This document shows, piece by piece, positions 46,010-55,291 of a stretch of DNA of 64,000 nucleotides. The stretch is from positions 806,001 through 870,000 of the forward strand of contig NC_072816.1 in the NCBI RefSeq assembly GCF_003013715.1, given 5' to 3'. Each line of letters opens with the position of its first letter. Position 1 is the first letter of the stretch. The notes below the pieces were generated by a model that saw nothing but the letters and a program-made list of their open reading frames with translations, made no database searches and was not told the origin of the DNA. This DNA comes from Candidozyma auris. Lineage: Eukaryota > Ascomycota > Pichiomycetes > Serinales > Metschnikowiaceae. Position numbers and translations under genes: made by a program.

Positions 46010-48727
46010 TCAGAAAAAGTCGTCACCCTGAGTGATATCGCCAAGCTCCCAGCAGCCAACACGCTCGCTTTTGGCCTTTTTCTCGAGAACCACAAGCTCA
46101 TCAACGTAGCTCTTCAAGTGGGTTGGTGCTTTCGAATCCACAATACCGTAGCCCTCAGAGACCAACTCCTTGTTGATGGTGTATGACAGGTTCAAGGATT
46201 TCTCGGAATCGTATAAAATACCGTCGTACTCAACACCTGGAGTGGTGGAAGGAAGCCCACTCAAAACAAGTTTCTTGTCAAAGGTCAAGTCCTCCAAAAC
46301 ATAGATGGCCTCGGTCAAGTAGTCATTGGGCTGCGTTGGGGGCAAAGTGATGTTTTGCAACTTCATAGTGTGAGCAAATGGCTTGATCACATCTATACCA
46401 AACTTCTTGGGCAATGCTCTCATCTCAGACAATGTAACCTTATCGACGTTGCCGAAATCAACATGCTTCACCTCGTACTTGTTGGAAGCCTTGTCAAAGT
46501 TCAACACACGGGCACGGTAATACTTGCCGTTCTCGGCGAATTTCGCAGATACAAGTTCGTTCTTCTTTGGGCCCTTGGTCAAATTGACTGGCAAGTCTGG
46601 GGAGTTGGCGCTCGCGCTAGGATTTTGCGAGTGGAAGTCATTGAAATCTTTCTTAAACTGAGCGAACTTGGCTGAGATTTCGGCGTCAATCAAGTGGTAG
46701 GAAAGGACCTGGGACCTGCTAATGTCAACGATCTCAATGTCGAAGAACTTGGGTTTTGCGGCTTCGAGATTAAGTTGTTGCATTTTGGCGCTGGCCTCGT
46801 TTGCCTCCTTCTCGGCCTTTTCTTCGTCATAGTCTTTCCAGATACCTTTATGGGCAACTCTTGCAGCTTCCTCTGCTTTCTCGAGGTCGCCGGCGAACTT
46901 GTTTGAGTTGACGGCCAAGTCGTGGATACGAGCCAACCCATTGCTCAAGAGCTCCACTTGCACGGGCTTAAGGGCCTGTGCGTTAGAGTATAAGTTTCCA
47001 ATGAAGCCACCAATCTTGTCCGTGTCGTAGATGTCAAACTCAACGTTTCTCTGCAAGTATTTTCTGTTCATGTACTCAAGACCTTCAGCGCCAGCCTCCT
47101 GGGAGTTGCTGTTTGACAAACCTCCTAAAATCAACGTCAACTTGGTGCCCTCTTTGGGATTGTATAACTTAACACGGTTCACTCCGGACACAAACTCGAC
47201 GTAGAAACCAGAAATACGTCCCTTCTTCAGGAACCCATTGAAAAAAGTCTTTGCCTTTTGCACATTTTCCGAGGCATTGACCACACGAGAGCCAATAGTA
47301 AGGATCTTGGTGATGTCTCCTCCGCTGAAAAACACACCTCTCTTTCCCAATTTCTTTTGCTCATCCTCAAGCTCTACGAGCTTATCCCAATTCATAGATC
47401 TTTCGCCTGCTGTTTGCTTGTTGTGTTTGATGACTGTCGCAAAACCGTGAGATACAATCTGCTCCGATACATCTTTATTGTTGATCTTGAAGGAGACCAA
47501 GAACCTGGCATCCAAGCCTAATTGTTTGTTTGCAGGTCTGTGGCCATCGATGTACATCGATGCTGACTTGCCAATGGTCAAGTTCCTTGAGTACTCGCGA
47601 GCCATTTGCACGAGAGCCTGCTGATGTAAGGAGTTGGACGTGACCGTGGTATCATTAGGACGTGGAGATCTCAACGATGCTAATTGAACGGTGATCTCCT
47701 CTGCACTAGGCAAACGAACGTTGAATGTGTCACCATTGATTACCTTTGAGATCACCACATTGTCAACGGTTATACCAGGTCTCAAGGTCTTGGAAGAGAC
47801 GGTCTTTGAAGCCACCGAAGCACCAGTGGAGGTTCCAACGCTGACTGAGGCAAACTGGCCCTTGCCCAAAGCCTTTGCAGTCTGCTCAGCTTTTCTTAAG
47901 CCGCTCATGATCGAAGAGCCAATCAAAGTAGACTGCCAGTCGACAACCTCAGCGAACCCGTTTTCTAAGAGCTTTTCATGGATGCTGTTTCCAGATGGAT
48001 GTTCAACAAGGACCAAGGGAAGTCCCGCCTGATTCTTACCAATGATGGTGACCTTAATATTATCCTTGGAAGTCAAAAGGCGATCTTCCACAAATTGCTT
48101 TGCCTGTTGAGCCACCTTGACAACGCTAGGTGAAGGGTCGTCAGTTCTTGGGGTCTTGATACCGGCCAAAAGCAATGGCTGCAGCACATGTTGATTTTTG
48201 TTCACCATGACGCGACCAATGATTCTATCGCCACTGATAACCTTCTCCACGATGGTGTCCAATGGCCTCTTCTGAGATTTTTCAATGATCTCATCCGACA
48301 AGGGAACGATTTCAGGCTCCTGGAACTTAGGCGCCCAGATTCCGATCTTCTTGTTCTGAGCCTCCAGCTCCAACTTCCTCAATTGGTCAACAAACTCGAC
48401 CTCCAGCTCATCCTCCACTCGGATGTTGTCCTTGAGTTTCACCATGCCATGCTGCAACAAGTATTCTATCAATGAAGAGAAGATTGGCGCCTTGATGTCA
48501 CCAAACTCCTTACCCGTGGTGGGCATCTTGAAAAGTACTTGGAATTTGATTTCCTTCCCAATGACCAACTTCCTCAAGAACTCTTTGGCCTCGAACGAGT
48601 CGCCTCTCACATACTGAAGTGTCAAGGTCCTTTCTGGCACAGGGAATTGAGTGGTCTTTGTGGGAACAAGAACCACAGTGTCACCACTCAAGACATTTTT
48701 AACCTTTGCAGCAAGAATTTGAACCAT
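46010..48727 (-). CDS. Tudor-SN (staphylococcal nuclease-like domains plus Tudor)
   Basis: 905 aa. Architecture: four SN (OB-fold) repeats at about 1-135, 160-290, 325-475 and 500-640, each starting with a V-x-S/N-G-D-x-x-x-V type strand (VKNVLSGDTVVLV, VEKVISGDRIIGRV, ISKVINGDTFNVRL). A fusion Tudor/SN5 unit follows at about 660-880, with KYYRARVLNFDKASNKYEVKHVDFGN, the Tudor core whose aromatic cage (Y, Y, F) binds methylarginine. Known roles in other eukaryotes are stress-granule, RNA-decay and transcription coactivation functions. To my knowledge S. cerevisiae lacks this gene, so its presence is informative. The start is the first Met and directly precedes the first SN strand. Confidence 0.93.
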   Translation of the reverse strand: MVQILAAKVKNVLSGDTVVLVPTKTTQFPVPERTLTLQYVRGDSFEAKEFLRKLVIGKEIKFQVLFKMPTTGKEFGDIKAPIFSSLIEYLLQHGMVKLKDNIRVEDELEVEFVDQLRKLELEAQNKKIGIWAPKFQEPEIVPLSDEIIEKSQKRPLDTIVEKVISGDRIIGRVMVNKNQHVLQPLLLAGIKTPRTDDPSPSVVKVAQQAKQFVEDRLLTSKDNIKVTIIGKNQAGLPLVLVEHPSGNSIHEKLLENGFAEVVDWQSTLIGSSIMSGLRKAEQTAKALGKGQFASVSVGTSTGASVASKTVSSKTLRPGITVDNVVISKVINGDTFNVRLPSAEEITVQLASLRSPRPNDTTVTSNSLHQQALVQMAREYSRNLTIGKSASMYIDGHRPANKQLGLDARFLVSFKINNKDVSEQIVSHGFATVIKHNKQTAGERSMNWDKLVELEDEQKKLGKRGVFFSGGDITKILTIGSRVVNASENVQKAKTFFNGFLKKGRISGFYVEFVSGVNRVKLYNPKEGTKLTLILGGLSNSNSQEAGAEGLEYMNRKYLQRNVEFDIYDTDKIGGFIGNLYSNAQALKPVQVELLSNGLARIHDLAVNSNKFAGDLEKAEEAARVAHKGIWKDYDEEKAEKEANEASAKMQQLNLEAAKPKFFDIEIVDISRSQVLSYHLIDAEISAKFAQFKKDFNDFHSQNPSASANSPDLPVNLTKGPKKNELVSAKFAENGKYYRARVLNFDKASNKYEVKHVDFGNVDKVTLSEMRALPKKFGIDVIKPFAHTMKLQNITLPPTQPNDYLTEAIYVLEDLTFDKKLVLSGLPSTTPGVEYDGILYDSEKSLNLSYTINKELVSEGYGIVDSKAPTHLKSYVDELVVLEKKAKSERVGCWELGDITQGDDFF

Positions 48728-49619
48728 GTCCTCAGCTTCTTTATGTTCACTTCAGGTATTAGACCGATTGTGGTTGTGGAAAATCTGGGGTGTTCGACGA
48801 AATGGGAAGCGCCTGATCCCGGTGCACGGGTGTGACGACCACGTATTGAAATTGAACGTTGAAGGTGGTCTGAAGTAGCTGAAATGGGAAACATCAAGAG
48901 CTTGGTGTTCGTGAGCTTGGAATATTGAGATGTTGCATTGGTGTGGTGTTGAAGAAGAGGGCATCTACTGTGGAAATAGTAGCTCCATACGTAAATGAAT
49001 GAGAAGAATTAAAGCAAGCGACGTATAATTTTTTTTACAGTAAAGATGAGTATTCGGGAGATTTCAAATGATATCGAGACGATGAAAGTAATACACTGTT
49101 GCTGAATTCAGTTGTTGTGTGAATTGTCTGGACAGACTGTGGTGGAAGCCAAGGGAAACTTTTTCGCAGCCATTTCTATGCGCCGCCTAAACTATGGACA
49201 AGATTTGGCAATTGATACTCAAGATGGCTGATTTAGTATAAGCGGCAAACACGATTCTATTGCCTTCATAAGATGACCACAGCAAATTTTATAAAAAATA
49301 CTCAAGTTTTCGTTGAGTGTACTTTTAGAGCATTACGGCTGGAGACCAAGAACTGTTCACAGAATGTCTGCGAAATATAACACATGCTTCATAACGTGAA
49401 TACTTCACGCCTTCGTCAAAAATCCAAAACCCTAAAAAATTCCCATTTAGCTCTACTGTTGTCCTTGAAACACTCGGCTCTCTCGAACCTCCCAATTTTC
49501 ATATCTTATATCCTTTAGCATCTCCCGTTCTTCCTATCTATGGCGCTCTCTTTGGGGTGCGCGCGATAATCTCGACTTTCAACTTCTCTACTCTTGTACA
49601 ACTTCTACATACTCACCTT
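48728..49619. other. Divergent promoter region Tudor-SN gene / UBC7
   Basis: 890 bp. The UBC7 side ends in a CT-rich leader (49470-49540). An in-frame ATG at 49557 is probably 5' UTR. No RNA gene or repeat recognised. Confidence 0.5.
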
Positions 49620-50123
49620 ATGCCCCCTCGCTCCACCGCCCAAAAGAGATTGCTCAAGGAGTACCAGCAATTGTCTCGAGATCCGCCTCCGGGAATCGTG
49701 GCTGGCCCACTTTCCGAGGACAATTTTTTTGTGTGGGACTGTCTTTTGGAGGGTCCCGAGGGCACCCCATATGAGAACGGGGTGTTTTCAGCCACGTTGA
49801 AGTTCCCTCAAGATTACCCCTTGAGCCCTCCACTGCTCCAGTTCACGCCTCCCTTGCTCCATCCAAATATCTACGCCGACGGAACCGTGTGCATCAGTAT
49901 TTTGCACCCTCCGGGAGAGGACCCCAACCAGTACGAAAGACCCGAGGAGCGGTGGTCTCCCGTGCAGAGTATCGAGAAGATCTTGTTGAGTGTGATGTCC
50001 ATGTTAGCTGAGCCCAATCCAGAGAGTGGAGCCAACATCGACGCGTGCAAGTTGTGGAGAGATCACAGAGAAGAGTACGATAGACAGGTGCGGGAGCATG
50101 TGAGACGTACATTGGGTCTCTGA
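49620..50123 (+). CDS. UBC7: Ubc7, ubiquitin-conjugating enzyme of ERAD
   Basis: 167 aa from the ATG at 49620 (S. cerevisiae Ubc7 is 165 aa). E2 acting with Hrd1 or Doa10 on the ER membrane, recruited by Cue1. The core is present: [21 protein letters not shown] with catalytic Cys91, and W112. The Ubc7/G2-type insert after the catalytic Cys ([17 protein letters not shown]) distinguishes it from Ubc4-type E2s. The frame upstream to 49557 codes for no conserved sequence. Confidence 0.95.
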   Translation: MPPRSTAQKRLLKEYQQLSRDPPPGIVAGPLSEDNFFVWDCLLEGPEGTPYENGVFSATLKFPQDYPLSPPLLQFTPPLLHPNIYADGTVCISILHPPGEDPNQYERPEERWSPVQSIEKILLSVMSMLAEPNPESGANIDACKLWRDHREEYDRQVREHVRRTLGL

Positions 50124-50649
50124 TATGTATGATATCGATGAAAGCTTGCGGCTGAACGTTAGAACGGTGTATAGAGTGACTGACATTTACATACTTGGAC
50201 GAAGTGTAGGTTGGTAGAAAAGTTACCAAAGACATGAAGTAGTAGAGGTAGGATTGCCGTGGAGCGCCAAATGAGGAACACTTTCGCTCTGATACTCTGA
50301 CGACAAGAACACCCGGAGTATTTGTTAAGGCTCTGGCAAAAAAAAAAATAAATGCCTGCTGCATGAGTTTGGGCTTCATCGCTTGCATCAACCTGGTAGC
50401 TCAAATGCGTAGCTAGATTTCGCAGCCACTAAAGGTTTCAGCTCCACAGTACGTAGGCACTACTGCCAAGAATAAAAGAGGTTTGTGCAAATACAAATGC
50501 CATTGGAGCCCTTCAATAAAAATCTCTCATTATACTTATCATTACTCGACAACGTCCTCATATCACCAGACTCCGCTAGCGCAATTTAATGACCCACATA
50601 CAACTGCGAAAATTCCGTTGAGATAACCACTTCGCCAATCTACTTCATC
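50124..50649. other. Intergenic region UBC7 / FMS1
   Basis: Short promoter region, A-rich (A10 near 50339). No clear signal beyond the downstream gene leader. Confidence 0.45.
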
Positions 50650-52065
50650 ATGCTGTCCAAGCTGGTCACCATAATAGGCGCTGGGATTTCTGGCCTCAAA
50701 GCTGCACATGTTCTTCAAGAAAGTGGCCAATTCTCCCCCGACGATATAATTGTGCTTGAAGCCCAAGACAGAGTAGGTGGGAGGATCAAGACGGATCGCA
50801 CTTCCTCTAAGTTGGGAGTTCCTTACGATTTGGGAGCAGCTTGGTTTCACGATGCTTTGACAAACTCTGTACTATATGATAGCATTGACAATGGCACGTT
50901 CGACCCGAAACAAGATGGCTACTTCGACGATAAAGACATTCAGGTGTACGCTCTGGAGCACGAAGGGCCACTAGATGCTTCCAATTGGAAGTTAACCAGG
51001 GTTGTGGAGGATGTGGAGAAGTTTATGGAGATTTACTACATGAGCTCTTTGGACAAGAAGGATATGTCGTTGGACGCATTTGCCAAAGTTTACATGGAAA
51101 AGTACCGCACCTTCCTCACCACGCAGCAGCTAAAATACTGCTCCAGGCTTCTTCGATACTTCGAGCTCTGGTTTGGGATCCCTTCTTATGAAATATCGGC
51201 CAAATACGCTCCCATGGACCACCAGGGACGCAATTTGTACGACAAAAAAGGCCACGGTTTTGTCGTAGACCACTTGGTGTCGGAGCTCAAATGTAACATC
51301 TCGAAGCTGCATCAGGTCACCAGGATCCAGAGAAACGTGAAAGAAGGGCCGAGAAATCACAAAGTAGAGCTTTCCAATGGTCACATTATCGATACAGACT
51401 ACGTTGTGGTCACAGTGCCGCTCAGCATTCTAAAGTTACAAGATGGCCCGCAAGCTATCACTTGGGAACCACCGCTCCCCAAGCCTATGAGAGAAGCAAT
51501 TGATTCCATCTCTATGGGAGCTCTTGGCAAAGTGATCCTTGAGTTCGATATGATCTGGTGGGACAAGACCCAAGACAGATTGGAGATTGTCGCCGACGAG
51601 GTGTCTTCTCACGGCTTGGTACCAAAATCGTGGGAGTACCCGATTTACATCATCAACTACGCAAGGGTGTTTCCAGGAACTGCCTCACTTGTGGTACTTA
51701 CCCAGTCTCCAGTGACTGAGTATTTGGAAGCACACCCACAGCAGGCGTGGCCGTACATGCGACCAATGCTTTCCAAGTTGAATGTGTCGAGCTTCTCAGT
51801 CCCCGACCCAATCAACGTAATTGTCACCGACTGGACGAAAAATCAGTTTTCTAGAGGTGCCTACTCAGCAGTCAAAACAGGCGACTCGCCTGATGATATC
51901 ATCATCCACCTTTCTGGTGAGAATGACGGCGTCGGCTTGGGCCTGAACTCCACTATACGCTTCGCAGGCGAGCACACTATAGCCGACGGGGGTGGCTGTA
52001 TCCACGGGGCATACGACTCAGGAAAAAGAGCTGCCGAATGGATTGTGGAGGATTCGAAGAGGTAA
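50650..52065 (+). CDS. FMS1: Fms1-type polyamine oxidase
   Basis: 471 aa. FAD amine oxidase of the monoamine/polyamine oxidase family; yeast Fms1 converts spermine to spermidine and 3-aminopropanal, feeding pantothenate and hypusine synthesis. The ADP-binding motif IIGAGISGLKAA (9-20), acidic strand end VLEAQDRVGGRIKT, LGAAWFHD, the substrate-side segments YVVVTVPLSILK and VILEFDMIWWD, and the C-terminal FAD motif RFAGEHTIADGGGCIHGAYDSGKRAA are all present. No signal peptide and no peroxisomal tail (ends DSKR), so cytosolic. It is the second polyamine-pathway candidate here besides the agmatinase-like gene. Confidence 0.93.
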   Translation: MLSKLVTIIGAGISGLKAAHVLQESGQFSPDDIIVLEAQDRVGGRIKTDRTSSKLGVPYDLGAAWFHDALTNSVLYDSIDNGTFDPKQDGYFDDKDIQVYALEHEGPLDASNWKLTRVVEDVEKFMEIYYMSSLDKKDMSLDAFAKVYMEKYRTFLTTQQLKYCSRLLRYFELWFGIPSYEISAKYAPMDHQGRNLYDKKGHGFVVDHLVSELKCNISKLHQVTRIQRNVKEGPRNHKVELSNGHIIDTDYVVVTVPLSILKLQDGPQAITWEPPLPKPMREAIDSISMGALGKVILEFDMIWWDKTQDRLEIVADEVSSHGLVPKSWEYPIYIINYARVFPGTASLVVLTQSPVTEYLEAHPQQAWPYMRPMLSKLNVSSFSVPDPINVIVTDWTKNQFSRGAYSAVKTGDSPDDIIIHLSGENDGVGLGLNSTIRFAGEHTIADGGGCIHGAYDSGKRAAEWIVEDSKR

Positions 52066-52334
52066 AGTAAGGAGATTCGATCTACGTTTAGCAGCCCCTC
52101 ACTACCCCCAACGGATATTCTTCGACCTCTCTGAATAGAAAGCAAGATTTGCCAAATAGATTTGATTTCTCAAAAGGAGAGTATTCAAAGTAGTACCCTG
52201 CAATAAAAGTATGTCGTGTAGATACGTTGTAAGAATTCTTCTTCCACAGTTAGTCTTGCAACTGCCTGCACTGGAGTTGCAATTTTTGAAAGAAGCGCAT
52301 CGCACACAGCAAAGACCTTGTACTAATCTTAATC

Positions 52335-52772
52335 ATGGCTACCAAATTTGACGCTGAGAAGGCCGAAAACCTCGAGGACATTGAAAAACAGTTTGCTGTG
52401 AAAGCAGTCCAACAGGCTGAGGCTTACTGGAACTTGATATCCAAAGTGAAGGCCTCCTCATTGAGATTGACCAACTACGACAATGAGATCTACGAAGCTT
52501 TAATCGAGGACTTCCCTGAATTCAAGGAAAAAGATGCCGCTTTTGAGATCAGCGAGGACAAGATGAAGAGCAAAGAAGGCAAGGCCAAGTGGAGAGCGTT
52601 TTGTGAAAAGTTCAAGGAGATTGACGACTACAATTTCGGTACACTTTTGAGAGTAAAGGCCGATGACGAGTACTCGCAAGAAAACTCGATCTTCGTTGTC
52701 AGAATCCAGTTCTACGCCATTGAAATCGCTAGAAACAGATACGGGTTGAACGACTGGGCCTCCGGCAACTAA
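52335..52772 (+). CDS. PBDC1-family protein (YPL225W)
   Basis: 145 aa, one compact domain spanning the whole protein: helix FAVKAVQQAEAYWNLISKV, then LRLTNYDNEIYEALIEDFPEF and the conserved segment KMKSKEGKAKWRAFCEKFKEIDDYNFGTLLRV, followed by VVRIQFYAIEIARNRYGLND. This is the PBDC1 (polysaccharide biosynthesis domain, a misnomer) family of which S. cerevisiae YPL225W is a member. Recent work assigned it a role as chaperone for nascent eEF1A; I state that from memory. It would act in the cytosol on ribosomes. Length is identical to the yeast family size (about 146). Confidence 0.9.
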   Translation: MATKFDAEKAENLEDIEKQFAVKAVQQAEAYWNLISKVKASSLRLTNYDNEIYEALIEDFPEFKEKDAAFEISEDKMKSKEGKAKWRAFCEKFKEIDDYNFGTLLRVKADDEYSQENSIFVVRIQFYAIEIARNRYGLNDWASGN

Positions 52773-53340
52773 TACGGTCAGCTTGGGCTTTTAGAACCCT
52801 TGTATTTAGCACACGAATAAATGAGGAAATGAGTCAGACAAACACAGAAGTGAAGCAGTAGAAACAGACCTAAAAACTCTTTGGATGGAGATGACAGAGC
52901 ACCTATGTGTGAGTTGCCGAAACCATCTAGACAAGCCACAATGATATTAAAGCACAAGAGACCAATTTGAAAGAAGAGCACAACAGGAAGAAAGTCGATG
53001 CAACAGTATGCTTGTTTTCCTGCTTTCGAAGAGGTCTTGTTGCGGTAATACAGACAACAGGGAAACAGTCGGTTGCGAAAGGAGATCTCCATGACCCCGT
53101 CATAGACTCTTTACACAGCAAGAAATTCTCTCCAAGACGCAGATCTAGATAATTAAAAACCGCACATATCACTTGAAGATTCTTAGATACGTTCATCGAC
53201 GTTTAAACCATCCGATTCTCCTACCGCACGTGATCACACACACACAATAGACCCTGATTGATTCCAGGCGCTCTAGACGATCGCCTTCTAAGAAAAAATA
53301 GTTCATTACACCCTCGATCGGGCTACAAAATTTACTCAGA
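52773..53340. other. Intergenic region PBDC1 gene / FAR8
   Basis: 570 bp. CACGTG at 53227-53232, in the context GCACGTGATC, lies 110 bp upstream of the next ATG. No gene recognised. Confidence 0.5.
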
Positions 53341-55125
53341 ATGAGCAGAAAAACAACGGTAAATCCGTCTCGAAAGGATATACCATCCTTCAATTCGGCG
53401 TTTGAGCATTCAGGAGGCCAACAAGGCAGACACAATCCTGGCTCGATCACTCCTACATTACAACAATATCATGATTCTCTGCCAACTGCGAATTATACAC
53501 TTCCTGGGGTTATTAGCTACTTGACGTCAGAGTTTACGCACTTGGAGAGGTTTAAGATTACCACCAATCTCGAGAAGTCCGAAATGAGGTACAAGATTCT
53601 GCAATTGACGAGCGAAGTGAACACGTTAAGATTCATCAACGATAAGCAGCAATTGAGAATCAAGGAGCTTGAGGCGAAGCTAGGAATGAATGGAAACATA
53701 TCGAAGCTGAATATTCAAGATGTGGAGATCCCACCTGTGGATCTTGATATTCTCCAGAAGTCTCGCACTCAACTCAATAAGCTGATCCGAGACGTTCTAC
53801 GCGTGTTGAGACCACCTCTGGCCATCAGTAAGAACTACTTAAACGCTCCTAACACTCTGCATAGCATTGACCTCGACGAACTACTTGACGACAGTGAGAA
53901 GTTTCTGTTTGAGACAGACGTGAATGAGGGACAAGATGACAGTGCCAGAGAGGGCATTTTCTCTAGGTACATTAACGACTCCAATAACGAGGACTTCCTG
54001 CTGAACTCTATTGAAAAAGAAGCGCAAAGGCTCGTTGAACTGGTGCAGAGTGATTTGGCGGAGCTGAATGCTCCGGCTGCTCCTATATCCCGTAAAGCTC
54101 CACCTTCTGACGATAACGAAACAGACACCGAAACAGTAATTGTGGATGAAGCAGAAGAAGCTCTTTCCAAGCCTAAGCTGAACGTCTCCTTTGGGCAGGA
54201 GGTCCGTCTATTGGCGAGAAATTGCATTGTTTTCGAACCGTTCGAGGAGCTGCTTGTTTTTCTCGAGGGTTCTCAGGTGACAGTATTGCAACTGGGTGAA
54301 CCAGTCTTTAAGAATGAGATAGATTTATCAAGTGACAACGTCGTGGGCATCTACTACTTGGGCAAGAAACGTCTTCTACTGGTGAGTCTGAAAGCCGTTA
54401 CTCTACATACATACAAGGATGCGAGTGCGCCAACGACAAGAGTGTTGGTCAAGGACGAGAGGGTTGTTGTCGATGCATGCAGTTTGGTGGAGATTGCCGC
54501 CGTCAACACCAACAGGCATTACGGCTTGGCATGCTTAGGGATGGGAAAAGATGGAAAGCTGGTGATATCGGTATATGAGATCAAGTGTGGTCAGAAAAAC
54601 ACATCACGCTTATTGGGCCAGTTTAATAGCACGTTCCTCAAGGCCTCTGTGAAGGTGAAAGACGTAAAGTGGGCGAAGAAAGAGAGTATCGGTGAAGAAT
54701 CAGATGAGCTCCCTTACGACTTGGTCATACTACACGAGAAGATCCAACGCCTTAACGTGTCCACCAAAGAGCTATCTGACATCAAGGCAGAGGCGGATTT
54801 CCACTCCATCACTACAAAGGGCAATTTACTCTTTAGCGTGCAACACGACAGTGTTGAGATGTATGATCTCGCAAAACAAAAAGTGGTTGGAGTGTTGCCT
54901 CGACACAAACACGCTACTTACGTGCTCTTTTCCAACAAGGAATGCACCATCGCTGAAGTTCTGGACCAGTTGGTTCTCTTCAATGAAGAAATGCAAGAGG
55001 TATCCAGAAATACCAGCCCCATTCATAGTCCAAAGGGTGTTCATGGGCTCGAAGCAGGTGACGGATCGTCCTTAATTATTCATGGTGGCGACAGTATCTC
55101 TATAATTCCCATTAGTGTTGACTAA
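53341..55125 (+). CDS. FAR8: Striatin-like protein (Far8 type)
   Basis: 594 aa. The N-terminal striatin motif is evident: YTLPGVISYLTSEFTHLERF (about 57-76), the caveolin-binding/coiled-coil entry, followed by a heptad-rich coiled coil (about 77-115). The middle is acidic and Ser-rich (RKAPPSDDNETDTET). The C-terminal half (about 275-594) is strand-rich with alternating hydrophobic residues and resembles a degenerate WD propeller (LLVFLEGSQVTVLQ, RLLLVSLKAVTLHT, DLVILHEKIQRLN, LLFSVQHDSVEMYD). Striatins scaffold PP2A in STRIPAK; in yeast Far8 acts in pheromone arrest and TORC2 signalling. The S. cerevisiae Far8 C-terminus is poorly conserved. Confidence 0.78.
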   Translation: MSRKTTVNPSRKDIPSFNSAFEHSGGQQGRHNPGSITPTLQQYHDSLPTANYTLPGVISYLTSEFTHLERFKITTNLEKSEMRYKILQLTSEVNTLRFINDKQQLRIKELEAKLGMNGNISKLNIQDVEIPPVDLDILQKSRTQLNKLIRDVLRVLRPPLAISKNYLNAPNTLHSIDLDELLDDSEKFLFETDVNEGQDDSAREGIFSRYINDSNNEDFLLNSIEKEAQRLVELVQSDLAELNAPAAPISRKAPPSDDNETDTETVIVDEAEEALSKPKLNVSFGQEVRLLARNCIVFEPFEELLVFLEGSQVTVLQLGEPVFKNEIDLSSDNVVGIYYLGKKRLLLVSLKAVTLHTYKDASAPTTRVLVKDERVVVDACSLVEIAAVNTNRHYGLACLGMGKDGKLVISVYEIKCGQKNTSRLLGQFNSTFLKASVKVKDVKWAKKESIGEESDELPYDLVILHEKIQRLNVSTKELSDIKAEADFHSITTKGNLLFSVQHDSVEMYDLAKQKVVGVLPRHKHATYVLFSNKECTIAEVLDQLVLFNEEMQEVSRNTSPIHSPKGVHGLEAGDGSSLIIHGGDSISIIPISVD

Positions 55126-55291
55126 ATTTTCAGAGTATCACGCTTTGTCAGTTTGCAGCCATTGTGCATACCGCGATGAGGCCGATACATGGAGATGTAC
55201 GGGTTGTGAGACATGGGTGCTAATTTTTCGGATAGAAATTTAAATTAATTCTCACAAACTTTACCCTGACCCCTGATCTGATTGTAATTTC

